Under the pieces are notes generated by a model that was not told the DNA's origin, ran no database searches, and saw only the letters and a list, made by a program, of their open reading frames with translations. Below, piece by piece: positions 53,052 through 60,896 of a DNA stretch of 64,000 nucleotides (positions are counted from its first letter, which is position 1; each line of letters opens with the position of its first letter). The DNA lies in the IMG/VR virus record IMGVR_UViG_3300030102_007483, positions 1 to 64,000 of that record. One strand, 5' to 3'. The position numbers and the translations under genes are program-made. This DNA comes from a virus.

Positions 53052-53426
53052 ATGGCAGTTACCGCTACTACTAATATTACGGCTCTCGGAGGAATGCTGA
53101 TAACGGACTTCGAGGCCAACTCGTCCGTTGAGCAGCACATGACTGCGAATACTTCGGGTTTACTGTTCCTCATCGAAATCGACAATACGGCTAATGCTTC
53201 GACGTCAGCATATGTGCGCATCAAAGATGCTCAATCTGCGGGAGCAGAAGGAACTTTGGTTCCAACGTTTATGTTTTACGCCGCTCCTGCCTCTAAGGCG
53301 TCATATGTTTTACCTGAAGGTCAACTGTATTCCACGGGACTAACGATGTGGTGTACTACAAGTAACGCTCCGGCTGACACAACCTCTCCACAGTCAGCCG
53401 TGATAGTGAAACTTATCGCAACATAG
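53052..53426 (+). CDS. Small beta protein, type B copy 2, 124 aa
   Basis: Shares with the type B protein at 52269 the order A-Y-V-R-I-K-D-A, then F-M-F-Y-A-A-P-A and LPEGQLYSTGLTMWCTTSNA, and a strand-forming end (A-V-I-V-K-L-I-A-T). The pair of pairs suggests that an A-B unit was duplicated as a block. It is the last gene before the lysis cluster. Confidence 0.65.
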   Translation: MAVTATTNITALGGMLITDFEANSSVEQHMTANTSGLLFLIEIDNTANASTSAYVRIKDAQSAGAEGTLVPTFMFYAAPASKASYVLPEGQLYSTGLTMWCTTSNAPADTTSPQSAVIVKLIAT

Positions 53427-53434
53427 GACATAGG

Positions 53435-53833
53435 ATGTTTAAGATGGAACCTGTTTCGTGGACGGTGATTGCTGTTGTAGCCTCTCTTGGTGTAGGTTTT
53501 GGTGCAGGTTGGGGTCTCAAGCCTGATGCGAGTGTGAAGGCCATAGAGGCTCAAACAGAGGCCATCGAGCAACTTAATAATGGTAATCAGGCTCTGGTTG
53601 ACAAGGTACAAAAGGTTGCATTGACGGAGGCCGAAAAAGAGGCTTCGATCGCCGACAAGTTGACCGACATCCCACCGCCCTGCATCAAGGAGATTGGAGG
53701 AAATCCAATGTCAATGCAATGCATGTGGGCATTGTGTATCCGAACAGGTGAAACAGATCGGCAACGATGTGAGCCCGCTAAGTTGACGGACCAACTGCTC
53801 AGTACTTATAGTTGTTCTGATACCCCTGACTAG
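53435..53833 (+). CDS. Membrane-anchored spanin-like protein, 132 aa
   Basis: Residues 7-27 form a membrane helix (SWTVIAVVASLGVGFGAGWG), followed by a charged coiled-coil stretch (KAIEAQTEAIEQLNNGNQAL) and a Cys-bearing C-terminal domain with five cysteines. An inner-membrane spanin would have this N-in, C-out plan, used to breach the outer membrane of Gram-negative hosts. The cysteines are unusual for that role, so it may instead be another cell-envelope protein. Start may be 53444 instead. Confidence 0.5.
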   Translation: MFKMEPVSWTVIAVVASLGVGFGAGWGLKPDASVKAIEAQTEAIEQLNNGNQALVDKVQKVALTEAEKEASIADKLTDIPPPCIKEIGGNPMSMQCMWALCIRTGETDRQRCEPAKLTDQLLSTYSCSDTPD

Positions 53834-53843
53834 CGGAGTCGTC

Positions 53844-54140
53844 ATGGACCTCAAAGACTTTGTTGTACCAGCAGTAACAGTTGTTTTTGCTGCCGGTGTT
53901 TCTTTCGCTTCGTTTGAATCGTCCGCTCAAGAGGTGGAAGATATCGACGAGCGTCTCACCGTTCTCGAGTCTAACTTGGGCAAGCAAGAGGTGGTTGATG
54001 TCAAGATCGAGGGTATTGAAAAACGCCTTGATAAGATGGAAGATATTGTTCAGAAAATGCTGGATATTCAACAGAAACAGGCCGTTAATATCGCGCAAAT
54101 CTGCCAAGCAACAAACGCAAACTGCAGTAGTGGTAACTAA
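53844..54140 (+). CDS. Signal/membrane-anchored coiled-coil protein, 98 aa
   Basis: An N-terminal hydrophobic segment (FVVPAVTVVFAAGVSFASF, residues 6-24) precedes a coiled coil (DERLTVLESNLGKQEVVDVK onwards to about 80) and a short Cys-containing tail. A second spanin-like component or a periplasmic coil are both possible. It lies between the spanin-like gene and the endolysin. Confidence 0.5.
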   Translation: MDLKDFVVPAVTVVFAAGVSFASFESSAQEVEDIDERLTVLESNLGKQEVVDVKIEGIEKRLDKMEDIVQKMLDIQQKQAVNIAQICQATNANCSSGN

Positions 54141-54141
54141 T

Positions 54142-54729
54142 ATGAGACCAGAAATTTTGGACCACTCCGCCTCTCTCGGACACACAGTATTCGAAAGTGG
54201 GCAGTATAACCTCAACATTATTGGTATTCGGAATGCTGATCATCAAGCAAATCGTTTCGATGACACTATTCATTGCGTGTACAAAGACGAGAGTGGTGAT
54301 TGGATCCACAAGTCATGGCCTTGTACAACGGAGCCGGGAAAGTATTGGCTTGAGAACCCCACCAATGTGAATGGCACCGCAGTATTGGTTCCCGGACAGT
54401 ACCGAAGCGTGTGGAAGATTGATAAGCATCAAGGCAAGTATTATGCCCTGTGTCAGCGCAATGGAACCGTGAAGGTGTATCGTGACGACAATCGGGATGA
54501 AATTATCGACTGTGACCCTGATTCAATCACTGAAGGCTTTTACGGCATTAACATTCACAAGGCCGGTACTCAATCGACTCAAATCGATAGATGGTCTGCA
54601 GGGTGCCAAGTGTTCGCGAATGAATCAGATTTCGACGAGTTCATGGTTATTTGTGGCAAAGCTCGTGAGAACTGGGGCAATGCCTTTTCATACACTTTGA
54701 TTCTCGAACATGAGAAAGGTTCTGACTGA
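54142..54729 (+). CDS. Endolysin-like protein with L,D-transpeptidase-type H...SxGC motif, 195 aa
   Basis: The C-terminal half reads G-I-N-I-H139-K-A-G ... R-W-S152-A-G-C155-Q-V-F. A His followed by S-x-G-C is the active-site pattern of YkuD-type L,D-transpeptidases, where Cys is nucleophile. I recognise the word order (INRFDD-type start, PGTYW, ...GINIHKAG...SAGCQVF) from lysis genes of environmental phages. As an endolysin it would cut peptidoglycan. As a true transpeptidase it would remodel it. The position between coil and holin-like genes favours lysis. The stop overlaps the next start by one base. Confidence 0.65.
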   Translation: MRPEILDHSASLGHTVFESGQYNLNIIGIRNADHQANRFDDTIHCVYKDESGDWIHKSWPCTTEPGKYWLENPTNVNGTAVLVPGQYRSVWKIDKHQGKYYALCQRNGTVKVYRDDNRDEIIDCDPDSITEGFYGINIHKAGTQSTQIDRWSAGCQVFANESDFDEFMVICGKARENWGNAFSYTLILEHEKGSD

Positions 54730-55037
54730 TGGAAGCGTTGGTCGACTCACTATTAGCAGACGGCCATTTAGGAGTTTTTGCCGCGTTTCTGCTGTATCAA
54801 TTTGTAATGATGCAGCGCCGTTTGGATAAACTAGTAAGCGGATTTCAAGAGCAAGTAGAGCAGATGAGGTCGGAGTATGATGAGCGATCAGAAAAGATGC
54901 GTGACAGATACGACAACGTCATCAAAGAATATCGTGACCGAGAAGATACTCAGTCCAAAGATTTTTTAATTACGCGTACCAAAGTTCATAATGATATTGT
55001 CGCTAAGCTCGATCGAATACTGGATCGTGACAAGTAG
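54729..55037 (+). CDS. Holin-like protein (BhlA/UviB type), 102 aa
   Basis: A short N-terminal amphipathic part and one hydrophobic helix (LGVFAAFLLYQFVMMQR, residues 14-30) are followed by a highly charged helix with repeated Glu/Arg/Asp to the C-terminus. This matches the layout of BhlA/UviB-type holin-like proteins. It would insert in the inner membrane and let the endolysin out or depolarise the membrane. It immediately follows the endolysin gene. Confidence 0.55.
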   Translation: MEALVDSLLADGHLGVFAAFLLYQFVMMQRRLDKLVSGFQEQVEQMRSEYDERSEKMRDRYDNVIKEYRDREDTQSKDFLITRTKVHNDIVAKLDRILDRDK

Positions 55038-55043
55038 GTCATT

Positions 55044-55682
55044 ATGGAATGTGTAGTAGAAGAAGGGTCTGACTGTAAGCTTGATGTTGGATCACCAATT
55101 CGGATTTACGACAAGAAGCCTGTGCAAGAGGAGACAAAGCCCATGGCAAACGAAACGAAACAAGAAGCACCTCAGCCTGTCCCTGCACCAGCTAAGGCCC
55201 CTGACCCTGTTGCTGAGCCAGAACCAGAGGCTGTTGAGGCTGTGACTTCTCCGGCTGTTCCAGATCTTGTGGAGTCCGTGGGTGTAGCTCAAGACATCAC
55301 AGCGGCTGCTGACGCAGCCAAGTCACTCGGAGGGGACTATGCCCCGATGGTGGCGATTGCTTTGGCTGGCATGGCTGTTGCGGGCGGTTCGAAGGCATGG
55401 AGCTACTATCGTGATCGCGCTGAGCAGAAGCACGAACAAGAGATGCAGAAGCTCAAGATCGAAGCGCAGTCACAAGGTATGGACGGTCAACAGCCTCCAC
55501 CTTGCCAAGCAGCAAATCAAAAGCTGCAGGCTGAGTTGGACGAGATCAAGTCGAAGCTTAGTGCAGTGCAGAAAAAGACATCGATGATCTCGGCTGATTT
55601 TGATGGCGAAGATGTCGAGCGTCAGATCAAGCGTATGAAGAAGCGCATCGATGAGTTGTTTGAGATCACAGACCAGAAATGA
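55044..55682 (+). CDS. Membrane protein of the lysis cluster, 212 aa
   Basis: A Pro/Glu/Ala-rich N-terminus (about 35-75) precedes a hydrophobic segment (MVAIALAGMAVAGGSKAW, near 108-125) and a Lys/Gln-rich coiled coil (about 130-210). An alternative start at 55143 has GAGGAG nine bases upstream. I keep 55044 because the preceding residues look protein-like. It could be an additional spanin or holin-associated protein. The function is unknown. Confidence 0.5.
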   Translation: MECVVEEGSDCKLDVGSPIRIYDKKPVQEETKPMANETKQEAPQPVPAPAKAPDPVAEPEPEAVEAVTSPAVPDLVESVGVAQDITAAADAAKSLGGDYAPMVAIALAGMAVAGGSKAWSYYRDRAEQKHEQEMQKLKIEAQSQGMDGQQPPPCQAANQKLQAELDEIKSKLSAVQKKTSMISADFDGEDVERQIKRMKKRIDELFEITDQK

Positions 55683-56047
55683 TTGTAGCTGCGCTAGTAT
55701 TCTTTGGGACTCTGGTGATACTCCCTGCGGGTATCAGCTTCGCTGTGGAGCGAGAGGGTAAGCAGAGGGCGCCCAAGCCAACACCCGTGGCAGTTGTGCC
55801 GGAACCAGAGCCCGAACCAATTCCTAAACCCGAGGTAGTGGTTGAGCCTGAACCAGAACTCGTACCGACTACTGTTGTGACCATCGCACCGAAGTGTGAC
55901 GACGAAGAATCCATCGTCCGGCTCCGCGCAGCCACATTTGACTTCTTGTCCCAAACGCCGGATCTTCCTCCGAACATTTCGTTTGATGTGATCGACTGCA
56001 CTGAAGAGGGTATGGTTGATATCGAAATTATCGAGATACCGAAGTGA
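55679..56047 (+). CDS. Exported Pro/Glu-rich protein, 122 aa
   Basis: ATG overlaps the upstream stop (ATGA). A signal-peptide-like start (IVAALVFFGTLVILPAGISF) is followed by a Pro-Glu-rich stalk (about 45-75), then a small Cys-bearing acidic domain. The stalk could span the periplasm. Function unknown. It is the last rightward gene of the lysis cluster and converges on the leftward unit with only five bases between. Confidence 0.55.
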   Translation: MIVAALVFFGTLVILPAGISFAVEREGKQRAPKPTPVAVVPEPEPEPIPKPEVVVEPEPELVPTTVVTIAPKCDDEESIVRLRAATFDFLSQTPDLPPNISFDVIDCTEEGMVDIEIIEIPK

Positions 56048-56052
56048 TGCTG

Positions 56053-56307
56053 TCATACTTCTGGTATGTCGTGATAAAAAAGGTCGGCAGCCCGGTCTAA
56101 TAATTTTTCTGTAGCTTCGATTTCATCCTCAGATATGCCTGCTGCAAGCATCACGTTGCCGGAGTATAGACCGTATCCGCCCTCAATCTTGAGTATCGAT
56201 AGACCCTCGAAACCAAGATCAGTCAGGGCAACGAGTAGCTGCTCTATGTTTTCAGACACCACCATCAAGGAGTCTATTAGTTCTGCCGTATCCATGCTCA
56301 GAACCAT
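56053..56307 (-). CDS. Hypothetical protein, 84 aa
   Basis: The start at 56307 lies just after the regulator stop with AAGAAG five bases upstream. A start at 56364 would overlap the regulator gene by 56 bases. Helical and acidic (ELIDSLMVVSENIEQLLVAL), with a strand pair in the middle (GLSILKIEGGYGLYSGNVML). It may work with the regulator, as both share one transcript. No family recognised. Confidence 0.55.
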   Translation of the reverse strand: MVLSMDTAELIDSLMVVSENIEQLLVALTDLGFEGLSILKIEGGYGLYSGNVMLAAGISEDEIEATEKLLDRAADLFYHDIPEV

Positions 56308-56308
56308 A

Positions 56309-56608
56309 TCATCTTCTTGACCATCGTCCCGGACCACTTCTGGCATCGATGCGGGCACGTTCACCTAGATCTACAAGATGAGCTACCCAACTTTCATATC
56401 GAACAGGTTCGTTCTCACCTTTTTTGGGTGAAGAAGAAAATGCTTCGGCTAAGCCTTTGACGTGTCTCATAGTAGGTAATCTTGCACCTGATTCAATCCG
56501 ACTCACTTCTGACTGACTCAATCCTGCAGATCGGGCAAGATCAGCAAGAGTCCATTGTCTCGACTCTCGCGATTGACGCATAAATCTTGAAAAGGCACTA
56601 TCAGGCAT
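56309..56608 (-). CDS. XRE-family helix-turn-helix regulator, 99 aa
   Basis: Residues 6-60 read as a Cro/CI-type domain: FSRFMRQSRESRQWTLADLA, then A-G-L-S-Q-S-E-V-S-R-I-E-S-G (recognition helix), then LPTMRHVKGLAEAF. It would bind operator DNA as a dimer and repress or activate. It is divergent from the helicase gene, so the 94-base space between is its natural target. The start at 56608 (MPDSAFSRFM) is preferred to 56641 because it begins where the domain begins. This is the only obvious repressor in the window. Confidence 0.8.
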   Translation of the reverse strand: MPDSAFSRFMRQSRESRQWTLADLARSAGLSQSEVSRIESGARLPTMRHVKGLAEAFSSSPKKGENEPVRYESWVAHLVDLGERARIDARSGPGRWSRR

Positions 56609-56667
56609 ATCAACTCCAGATGAACCACTACGGTAGCCCATGTGTACTCATACGTCAACTTTAGGCC

Positions 56668-56696
56668 TTGACACCCTGTCACGATTAACATAAGCT
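56668..56696 (+). promoter_or_regulatory. Promoter for the replication genes
   Basis: TTGACA (56668-56673), 17-base spacer, TAAGCT (56691-56696). The expected start of transcription falls at about 56703, the A of the helicase ATG, and no ribosome binding site is visible, so the message may be leaderless. The XRE regulator gene lies on the other side. Confidence 0.5.
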
Positions 56697-56702
56697 CGTC
56701 CC

Positions 56703-58652
56703 ATGATTCAACAGCCTCACATAAGCTACATGATAGCCAACCCCGATAATCCTGATTTTTTGGAGCGCATCGAATCGTTGGTTCCGGGGTCACTTGTCTA
56801 CGGTCGGGCATCAGGTGCTTACCGGCGAAGCAGGCTAAAAAACTGTGATCCGGATACTAAAAATAACTTGTCTATCTGTGAGATTTACGCACCTATCCAC
56901 TGTGCTTGGCTGGTAGAAAGAATCTTGTGTCACAACAAGTTGAGTTTCTCTTCGATCGCTACATCGTATTCGGACAGGGTGATCACGGCTTGGTCAAACG
57001 AACCGATGAGGCGAGACTCTTTGGAGCGTCAAGGCAGATCGAGTTGCCGCAGATCTGTAGTTCGAGGTGAGCTTCGTCGAGACGTGCTAGACATCGCGAC
57101 ACCATATCAGTTTATGGGTGTTGAATGGTGTCGAACAAGACCTTGGGCAATGAACGTTTGGTCTTGCGGCTCGGGTAAAACACTGGGCGCTATCATGTCG
57201 GCTCTCTGTAGGAGCGAGTCAAAGGAGTCCGTTCTTGTCGTGTGCCCTGCAAAAGCCCGCCATGTTTGGTGGAGTCAGGTACAGGAGTATACTCACATCA
57301 AACCATTTAGAGTGAAACCTGCGTCGGAGAAAAGGAAGTCAGATCAGTCGTTCGACGAATACATGCGAGAGTGCAACATATTGAACGCCTACAACAAGGT
57401 GCCGTTTGTAATTGTTGGTGCTGAGTCTTTGCCTGACAACATGGATTTGATTCGAAAATTAGAACCTAAGATTCTTATTCTAGATGAGATACATACTCAT
57501 GGTAGTCGGAAGAGATGGACTGCAATTCATCAAGCCGATGGGTCTGTGTCCTTCAAACGAAAGAAGACTGCGGCAAGCAACAGAGCGAATTCAAAGGTAG
57601 ACCGGGAGAATCGCGCGGTTGCTGCAATGGATCTTAGTCGGATGAAGAGTTTGAATCTTCGTATAGGTTTGACAGCTACTCCATTGGATGACGGTCGTCC
57701 AAGAAGATTGTGGTCGCAGCTTGATCTGTTGTCACCGGGTGGATTTTCTCACAGCTACTCTAATTTTGCGCATCGATACTGTTCTGCGAGACCGGGTCAG
57801 TTTGGTGGTTTAGACGATACCGGCAGTAGCAACCTCGAAGAGTTGAAAGCTCGATGCTCCTTTTTTGTCCATGAGGTACCGTACTCGGAATCTCATGCAT
57901 CACTACCTGATACTCGAGTTCAGGTCATGTATTTGAGTTCTTCGGAACTGAATCGTGCGGAGAGGTGGAGTGAAGATCAAACGTTTGGTCAAGCAACAAA
58001 GGATTTTGTACGAGAAGCAAAAACAAATCCTCTTGCCCGTGAGCGGGTTGTAGAGGCCCGTCTTTCAGAAGCGTGCAGTCGGAAACGTAAGTACGTGGTG
58101 GGTGAAGCCATCGAAGGTCTGAAGGGAGGGGGTAAGGTCGTCATCTTTACCGCTCGGAGGCGCGAGACAGAGCTTTGGGAGTATGATCTGCGTCGTGCTT
58201 TGAAGAAGGGTGATGAGGCCTTAGGCGAGGTCCCAGTTTGGATGGCACACGGGGGTGTGTCTGAGACTGAGAGAGATCAGATGATCGATGCCTTTAGGGA
58301 AGCCGATGGTCCATGTTGTCTAATCGCAACTGGCCAAAGTGTCGGTACAGGTGTCGACGGCATGCAGACTGCGGATCTCGCCATTTTTGCCATGCTTCCG
58401 TGGAAGCCCGGAGATTTTGTGCAATGGAAGGGTCGGTTTGATCGACTTGGGGGAAGCCCAACCTTGCTCAAAGTAGTCGTCGCGCAGGGCACCTATGACG
58501 AAAGAGTCGTAGAGATACTTGTTGAGAAGTTTGGTCCTATCGAATCATTTTTAAAGGCCGATGAACTCGATGGTCTGGGGCAGAAGCTTCTGGGAATGGA
58601 GAACGAAGAGGCACTTGTGAGCAGCATCATCAGCAAACTGGAGGTTGTGTAA
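56703..58652 (+). CDS. SNF2/DExH-type helicase, 649 aa
   Basis: Superfamily 2 motifs are visible in order: Walker A with G-S-G-K-T near 155-159, DEIH at 261-264, motif III-like GLTATPLDD near 323, helicase C-terminal half with VVIFTARRRETELWEYDLRR, and motif VI Q574-x-x-G-R578-x-x-R581. It would use ATP to move on or remodel DNA, likely as the replication or recombination helicase. A 140-residue N-terminal region of unknown type precedes the ATPase core. Possible leaderless message. Coupled by TAATG to the 57-residue gene. Confidence 0.82.
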   Translation: MIQQPHISYMIANPDNPDFLERIESLVPGSLVYGRASGAYRRSRLKNCDPDTKNNLSICEIYAPIHCAWLVERILCHNKLSFSSIATSYSDRVITAWSNEPMRRDSLERQGRSSCRRSVVRGELRRDVLDIATPYQFMGVEWCRTRPWAMNVWSCGSGKTLGAIMSALCRSESKESVLVVCPAKARHVWWSQVQEYTHIKPFRVKPASEKRKSDQSFDEYMRECNILNAYNKVPFVIVGAESLPDNMDLIRKLEPKILILDEIHTHGSRKRWTAIHQADGSVSFKRKKTAASNRANSKVDRENRAVAAMDLSRMKSLNLRIGLTATPLDDGRPRRLWSQLDLLSPGGFSHSYSNFAHRYCSARPGQFGGLDDTGSSNLEELKARCSFFVHEVPYSESHASLPDTRVQVMYLSSSELNRAERWSEDQTFGQATKDFVREAKTNPLARERVVEARLSEACSRKRKYVVGEAIEGLKGGGKVVIFTARRRETELWEYDLRRALKKGDEALGEVPVWMAHGGVSETERDQMIDAFREADGPCCLIATGQSVGTGVDGMQTADLAIFAMLPWKPGDFVQWKGRFDRLGGSPTLLKVVVAQGTYDERVVEILVEKFGPIESFLKADELDGLGQKLLGMENEEALVSSIISKLEVV

Positions 58653-58825
58653 TGGACTTGAGCGATGAACGATTGCATCGAAGGCGGGTACCGTGGAAAG
58701 CTTTGACGAGAGAGGGGTACGAGCCGCGAAAGGTGATGCTCGAAGCCCAGAAACTCGGAATGTGGAAGCTTGCGACAAGCGCCAAACAAAGAATCGACAA
58801 TGAGAAACGAGTTGTCAATAAATGA
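58652..58825 (+). CDS. Small basic protein, 57 aa
   Basis: ATG 58652 overlaps the helicase stop (TAATG), and the stop TGA 58823-58825 overlaps the nuclease ATG at 58822 (ATGA). Both overlaps make this a convincing gene despite its size. The product starts MDLSDERLHRRRVPWKALTR and is basic and helical. It may be a nuclease or helicase accessory. No family recognised. Confidence 0.65.
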   Translation: MDLSDERLHRRRVPWKALTREGYEPRKVMLEAQKLGMWKLATSAKQRIDNEKRVVNK

Positions 58826-59808
58826 ATAAGATACTGATCGACGCGGGGAGAAGTAGTCGCGGGTGGTCACGGATAGGATCATTCTTCCGTTGCCCCCAAC
58901 TTTTTGCCTATCAAAACAGACTGAATATGAGTTTGATTCCTGCGAGCGCATTGACGCGTGGGAGTATGGGTCATGTGATCCAAGCGCATCAGCATGCAAT
59001 CTGGGGCGCTCGGACTGCATCTGGTGTTTGGGTGGACGAAACATGGTACGACGACCCCACTGTTTTTCTCGATCCTGAAGATGCCGTACACCTTTGGTGC
59101 GATACCAACGGTGGGCATGAGCATCTTGATCGAATGGTCGAAACGTTTCATCAATATATGAGTCAGTACCCCGAGTGTCCCGGCGATGTGATTGCTGTAG
59201 AATATCCAATTACTGCAGTGTTGGGAACAAAGGATAATGAATGGGGATTGTGGGTTGTTCACAAAGATGATCAACATTTCGATCGTCGGGTGGCATATGT
59301 AAAAGCATTCGATGGCGGGAAGATCATACCTGCCCCCCTGAACTGTCCGGGTCACCCAGACTGCGGATCAGCTATCGTTTTGACTAGACGTCTCGATATG
59401 GTCATCAAAGACAGCTCTGGTCGGATATTTATATGGGATCACAAGCATCAGGCGAGGGTCGCTGTGAACGGAAGTGTTGATGGCTACGCCGCAGATGGTG
59501 GCTTTGCTGCCTTTAGAATCATGGGTAAACAACTTTACGGTAATGATTTCGGAGGGATTGCTCTCAACCTTATTCAAACCCAGCAGCCATGGAAGGTAGC
59601 AAGACCTCTTGTTCCTTCGACACCTCACAGAGATAAGCATTTTGCCGACATGCTATGGAGAGCAGAGCATCAACTGGCGAGGCTCGATTTGGAGCTACCT
59701 GAGTTCTGGAACTGGCCAAAAGTACAGCACGAGACTGCATGCGTCGGTAGATACGGTGCATGTGCCGGAATCAAAATGTGTTTCCATGGCGAAGCGGCCA
59801 CAATCTGA
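58822..59808 (+). CDS. PD-(D/E)XK nuclease with Fe-S cluster (Cas4/RecB-like), 328 aa
   Basis: The RecB-type nuclease core shows D192 in R-L-D-M-V-I followed by D206-H-K208, the second half of the PD-(D/E)XK active site. Cys24 (FFRCPQ) near the N-terminus with C307, C314 and C320 near the C-terminus is the arrangement that holds a 4Fe-4S cluster in Cas4- and AddB-type nucleases. It would degrade or trim DNA ends as an exonuclease in replication or recombination. It sits between the helicase and a RecA-fold ATPase. Confidence 0.78.
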   Translation: MNKILIDAGRSSRGWSRIGSFFRCPQLFAYQNRLNMSLIPASALTRGSMGHVIQAHQHAIWGARTASGVWVDETWYDDPTVFLDPEDAVHLWCDTNGGHEHLDRMVETFHQYMSQYPECPGDVIAVEYPITAVLGTKDNEWGLWVVHKDDQHFDRRVAYVKAFDGGKIIPAPLNCPGHPDCGSAIVLTRRLDMVIKDSSGRIFIWDHKHQARVAVNGSVDGYAADGGFAAFRIMGKQLYGNDFGGIALNLIQTQQPWKVARPLVPSTPHRDKHFADMLWRAEHQLARLDLELPEFWNWPKVQHETACVGRYGACAGIKMCFHGEAATI

Positions 59809-59871
59809 CCGAAAGTAATCGCCGAGACTTGATACTATTCAAACCCCAAAGCAACCAATATTGGAGAAACC

Positions 59872-60849
59872 ATGACCAGTGCAGAACTGCCTACCGTAAT
59901 GATTACGGTTTACGGCAAACCAAAACAAAAGAAAACCAGTGACGCATTAGCGGCATTTCCTACCGCTCTTTTTTGTGGAGTTCCATCTGCAATTACACTT
60001 GTCGCACAGAATGAGTTGGGATTTACGCCTACGGTTCATCCGGATTCACCCAAGAACTTAAATGAGCTTGTGGGAATGTTGAGAATGATGGCCACTGATG
60101 GATCAGCAAAACCTTACGGTGCTGTTGTTGTAGATGATCTGAGTCATCTTTGTCAGAGGTCGATGCTTGAGTGGACCGAATCGGCACCTTCAGGTCGTAG
60201 CGGGAAAAAAGATCGGTTCTATCCATATCAGCAGTTGAATCAAATGCTGCTTGAGATTGCTCACATTTCGAGGCACTTGGGCGTTCACTTACTCATGAAC
60301 TTCCATGAACGGACTCCCGGCACAAATGCTGAAGGTCGTTTTTGTCCGGGCGGCCCAGATGTGCCATCGCGTAATCAGATCGAAACACTGCCATCATGGT
60401 GTGACATAAACGTTCGGGCGATGGTTGATCCAAATTACCCGGATCCTTGGTTCCCCAGTATTTATTATTGCGACCCGACAGACCCCGATTGGGTGACTGG
60501 AGACAGAACTGGAGTATGCACTAAGAAGACTCCCGGTAACATTCGAGAGATTTTGCGGGCAAGCGAGAGCAACTATCACCTTGCTCGGTTGCCGGGTCTT
60601 GAATGGCAGGATGAGGTTGCTCAATCCGTAGCAGACGATATGGTAGGTGGTGCCGCAGTTCAGGATGCAATCCAGTCTGCGGTGTCAGGTCGGACTGACA
60701 ACCCTCTACACCTCAGATGGGCGTGCCAAGATGGCATCGCTCGTGGTGTCTTGTTGCAGCAGGCGAAAACGTCACTGTTTGATTTCGAGATCAAAGAAAC
60801 CAAGACAGCAAACTCTCCGTCTATGCCACCTCCACCACCTAACAAATAG
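59872..60849 (+). CDS. RecA-fold ATPase with degenerate Walker A (Sak4-like), 325 aa
   Basis: GGAG precedes ATG 59872. A strand ends in V-Y-G15-K-P-K-Q-K20-K21-T22, a P-loop in which the usual second Gly is Lys. A Walker B strand A-V-V-V-D88-D89 follows. The size and layout match RecA/Sak4-type annealing or recombinase ATPases of phages. It would load on DNA and promote strand annealing. Whether it still hydrolyses ATP is open because of the P-loop change. The C-terminus is Pro-rich. Confidence 0.6.
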   Translation: MTSAELPTVMITVYGKPKQKKTSDALAAFPTALFCGVPSAITLVAQNELGFTPTVHPDSPKNLNELVGMLRMMATDGSAKPYGAVVVDDLSHLCQRSMLEWTESAPSGRSGKKDRFYPYQQLNQMLLEIAHISRHLGVHLLMNFHERTPGTNAEGRFCPGGPDVPSRNQIETLPSWCDINVRAMVDPNYPDPWFPSIYYCDPTDPDWVTGDRTGVCTKKTPGNIREILRASESNYHLARLPGLEWQDEVAQSVADDMVGGAAVQDAIQSAVSGRTDNPLHLRWACQDGIARGVLLQQAKTSLFDFEIKETKTANSPSMPPPPPNK

Positions 60850-60896
60850 TTTCAACCCCCCGGTCATAAGACCACAACCCAAAAAAGGAGCCATTC

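Noticed and set aside
53881-54141. 87-codon in-frame extension upstream of the endolysin start
   Set aside because: It lies wholly over the membrane/coil gene at 53844 in another frame, is Arg/Trp-rich and has no binding site.
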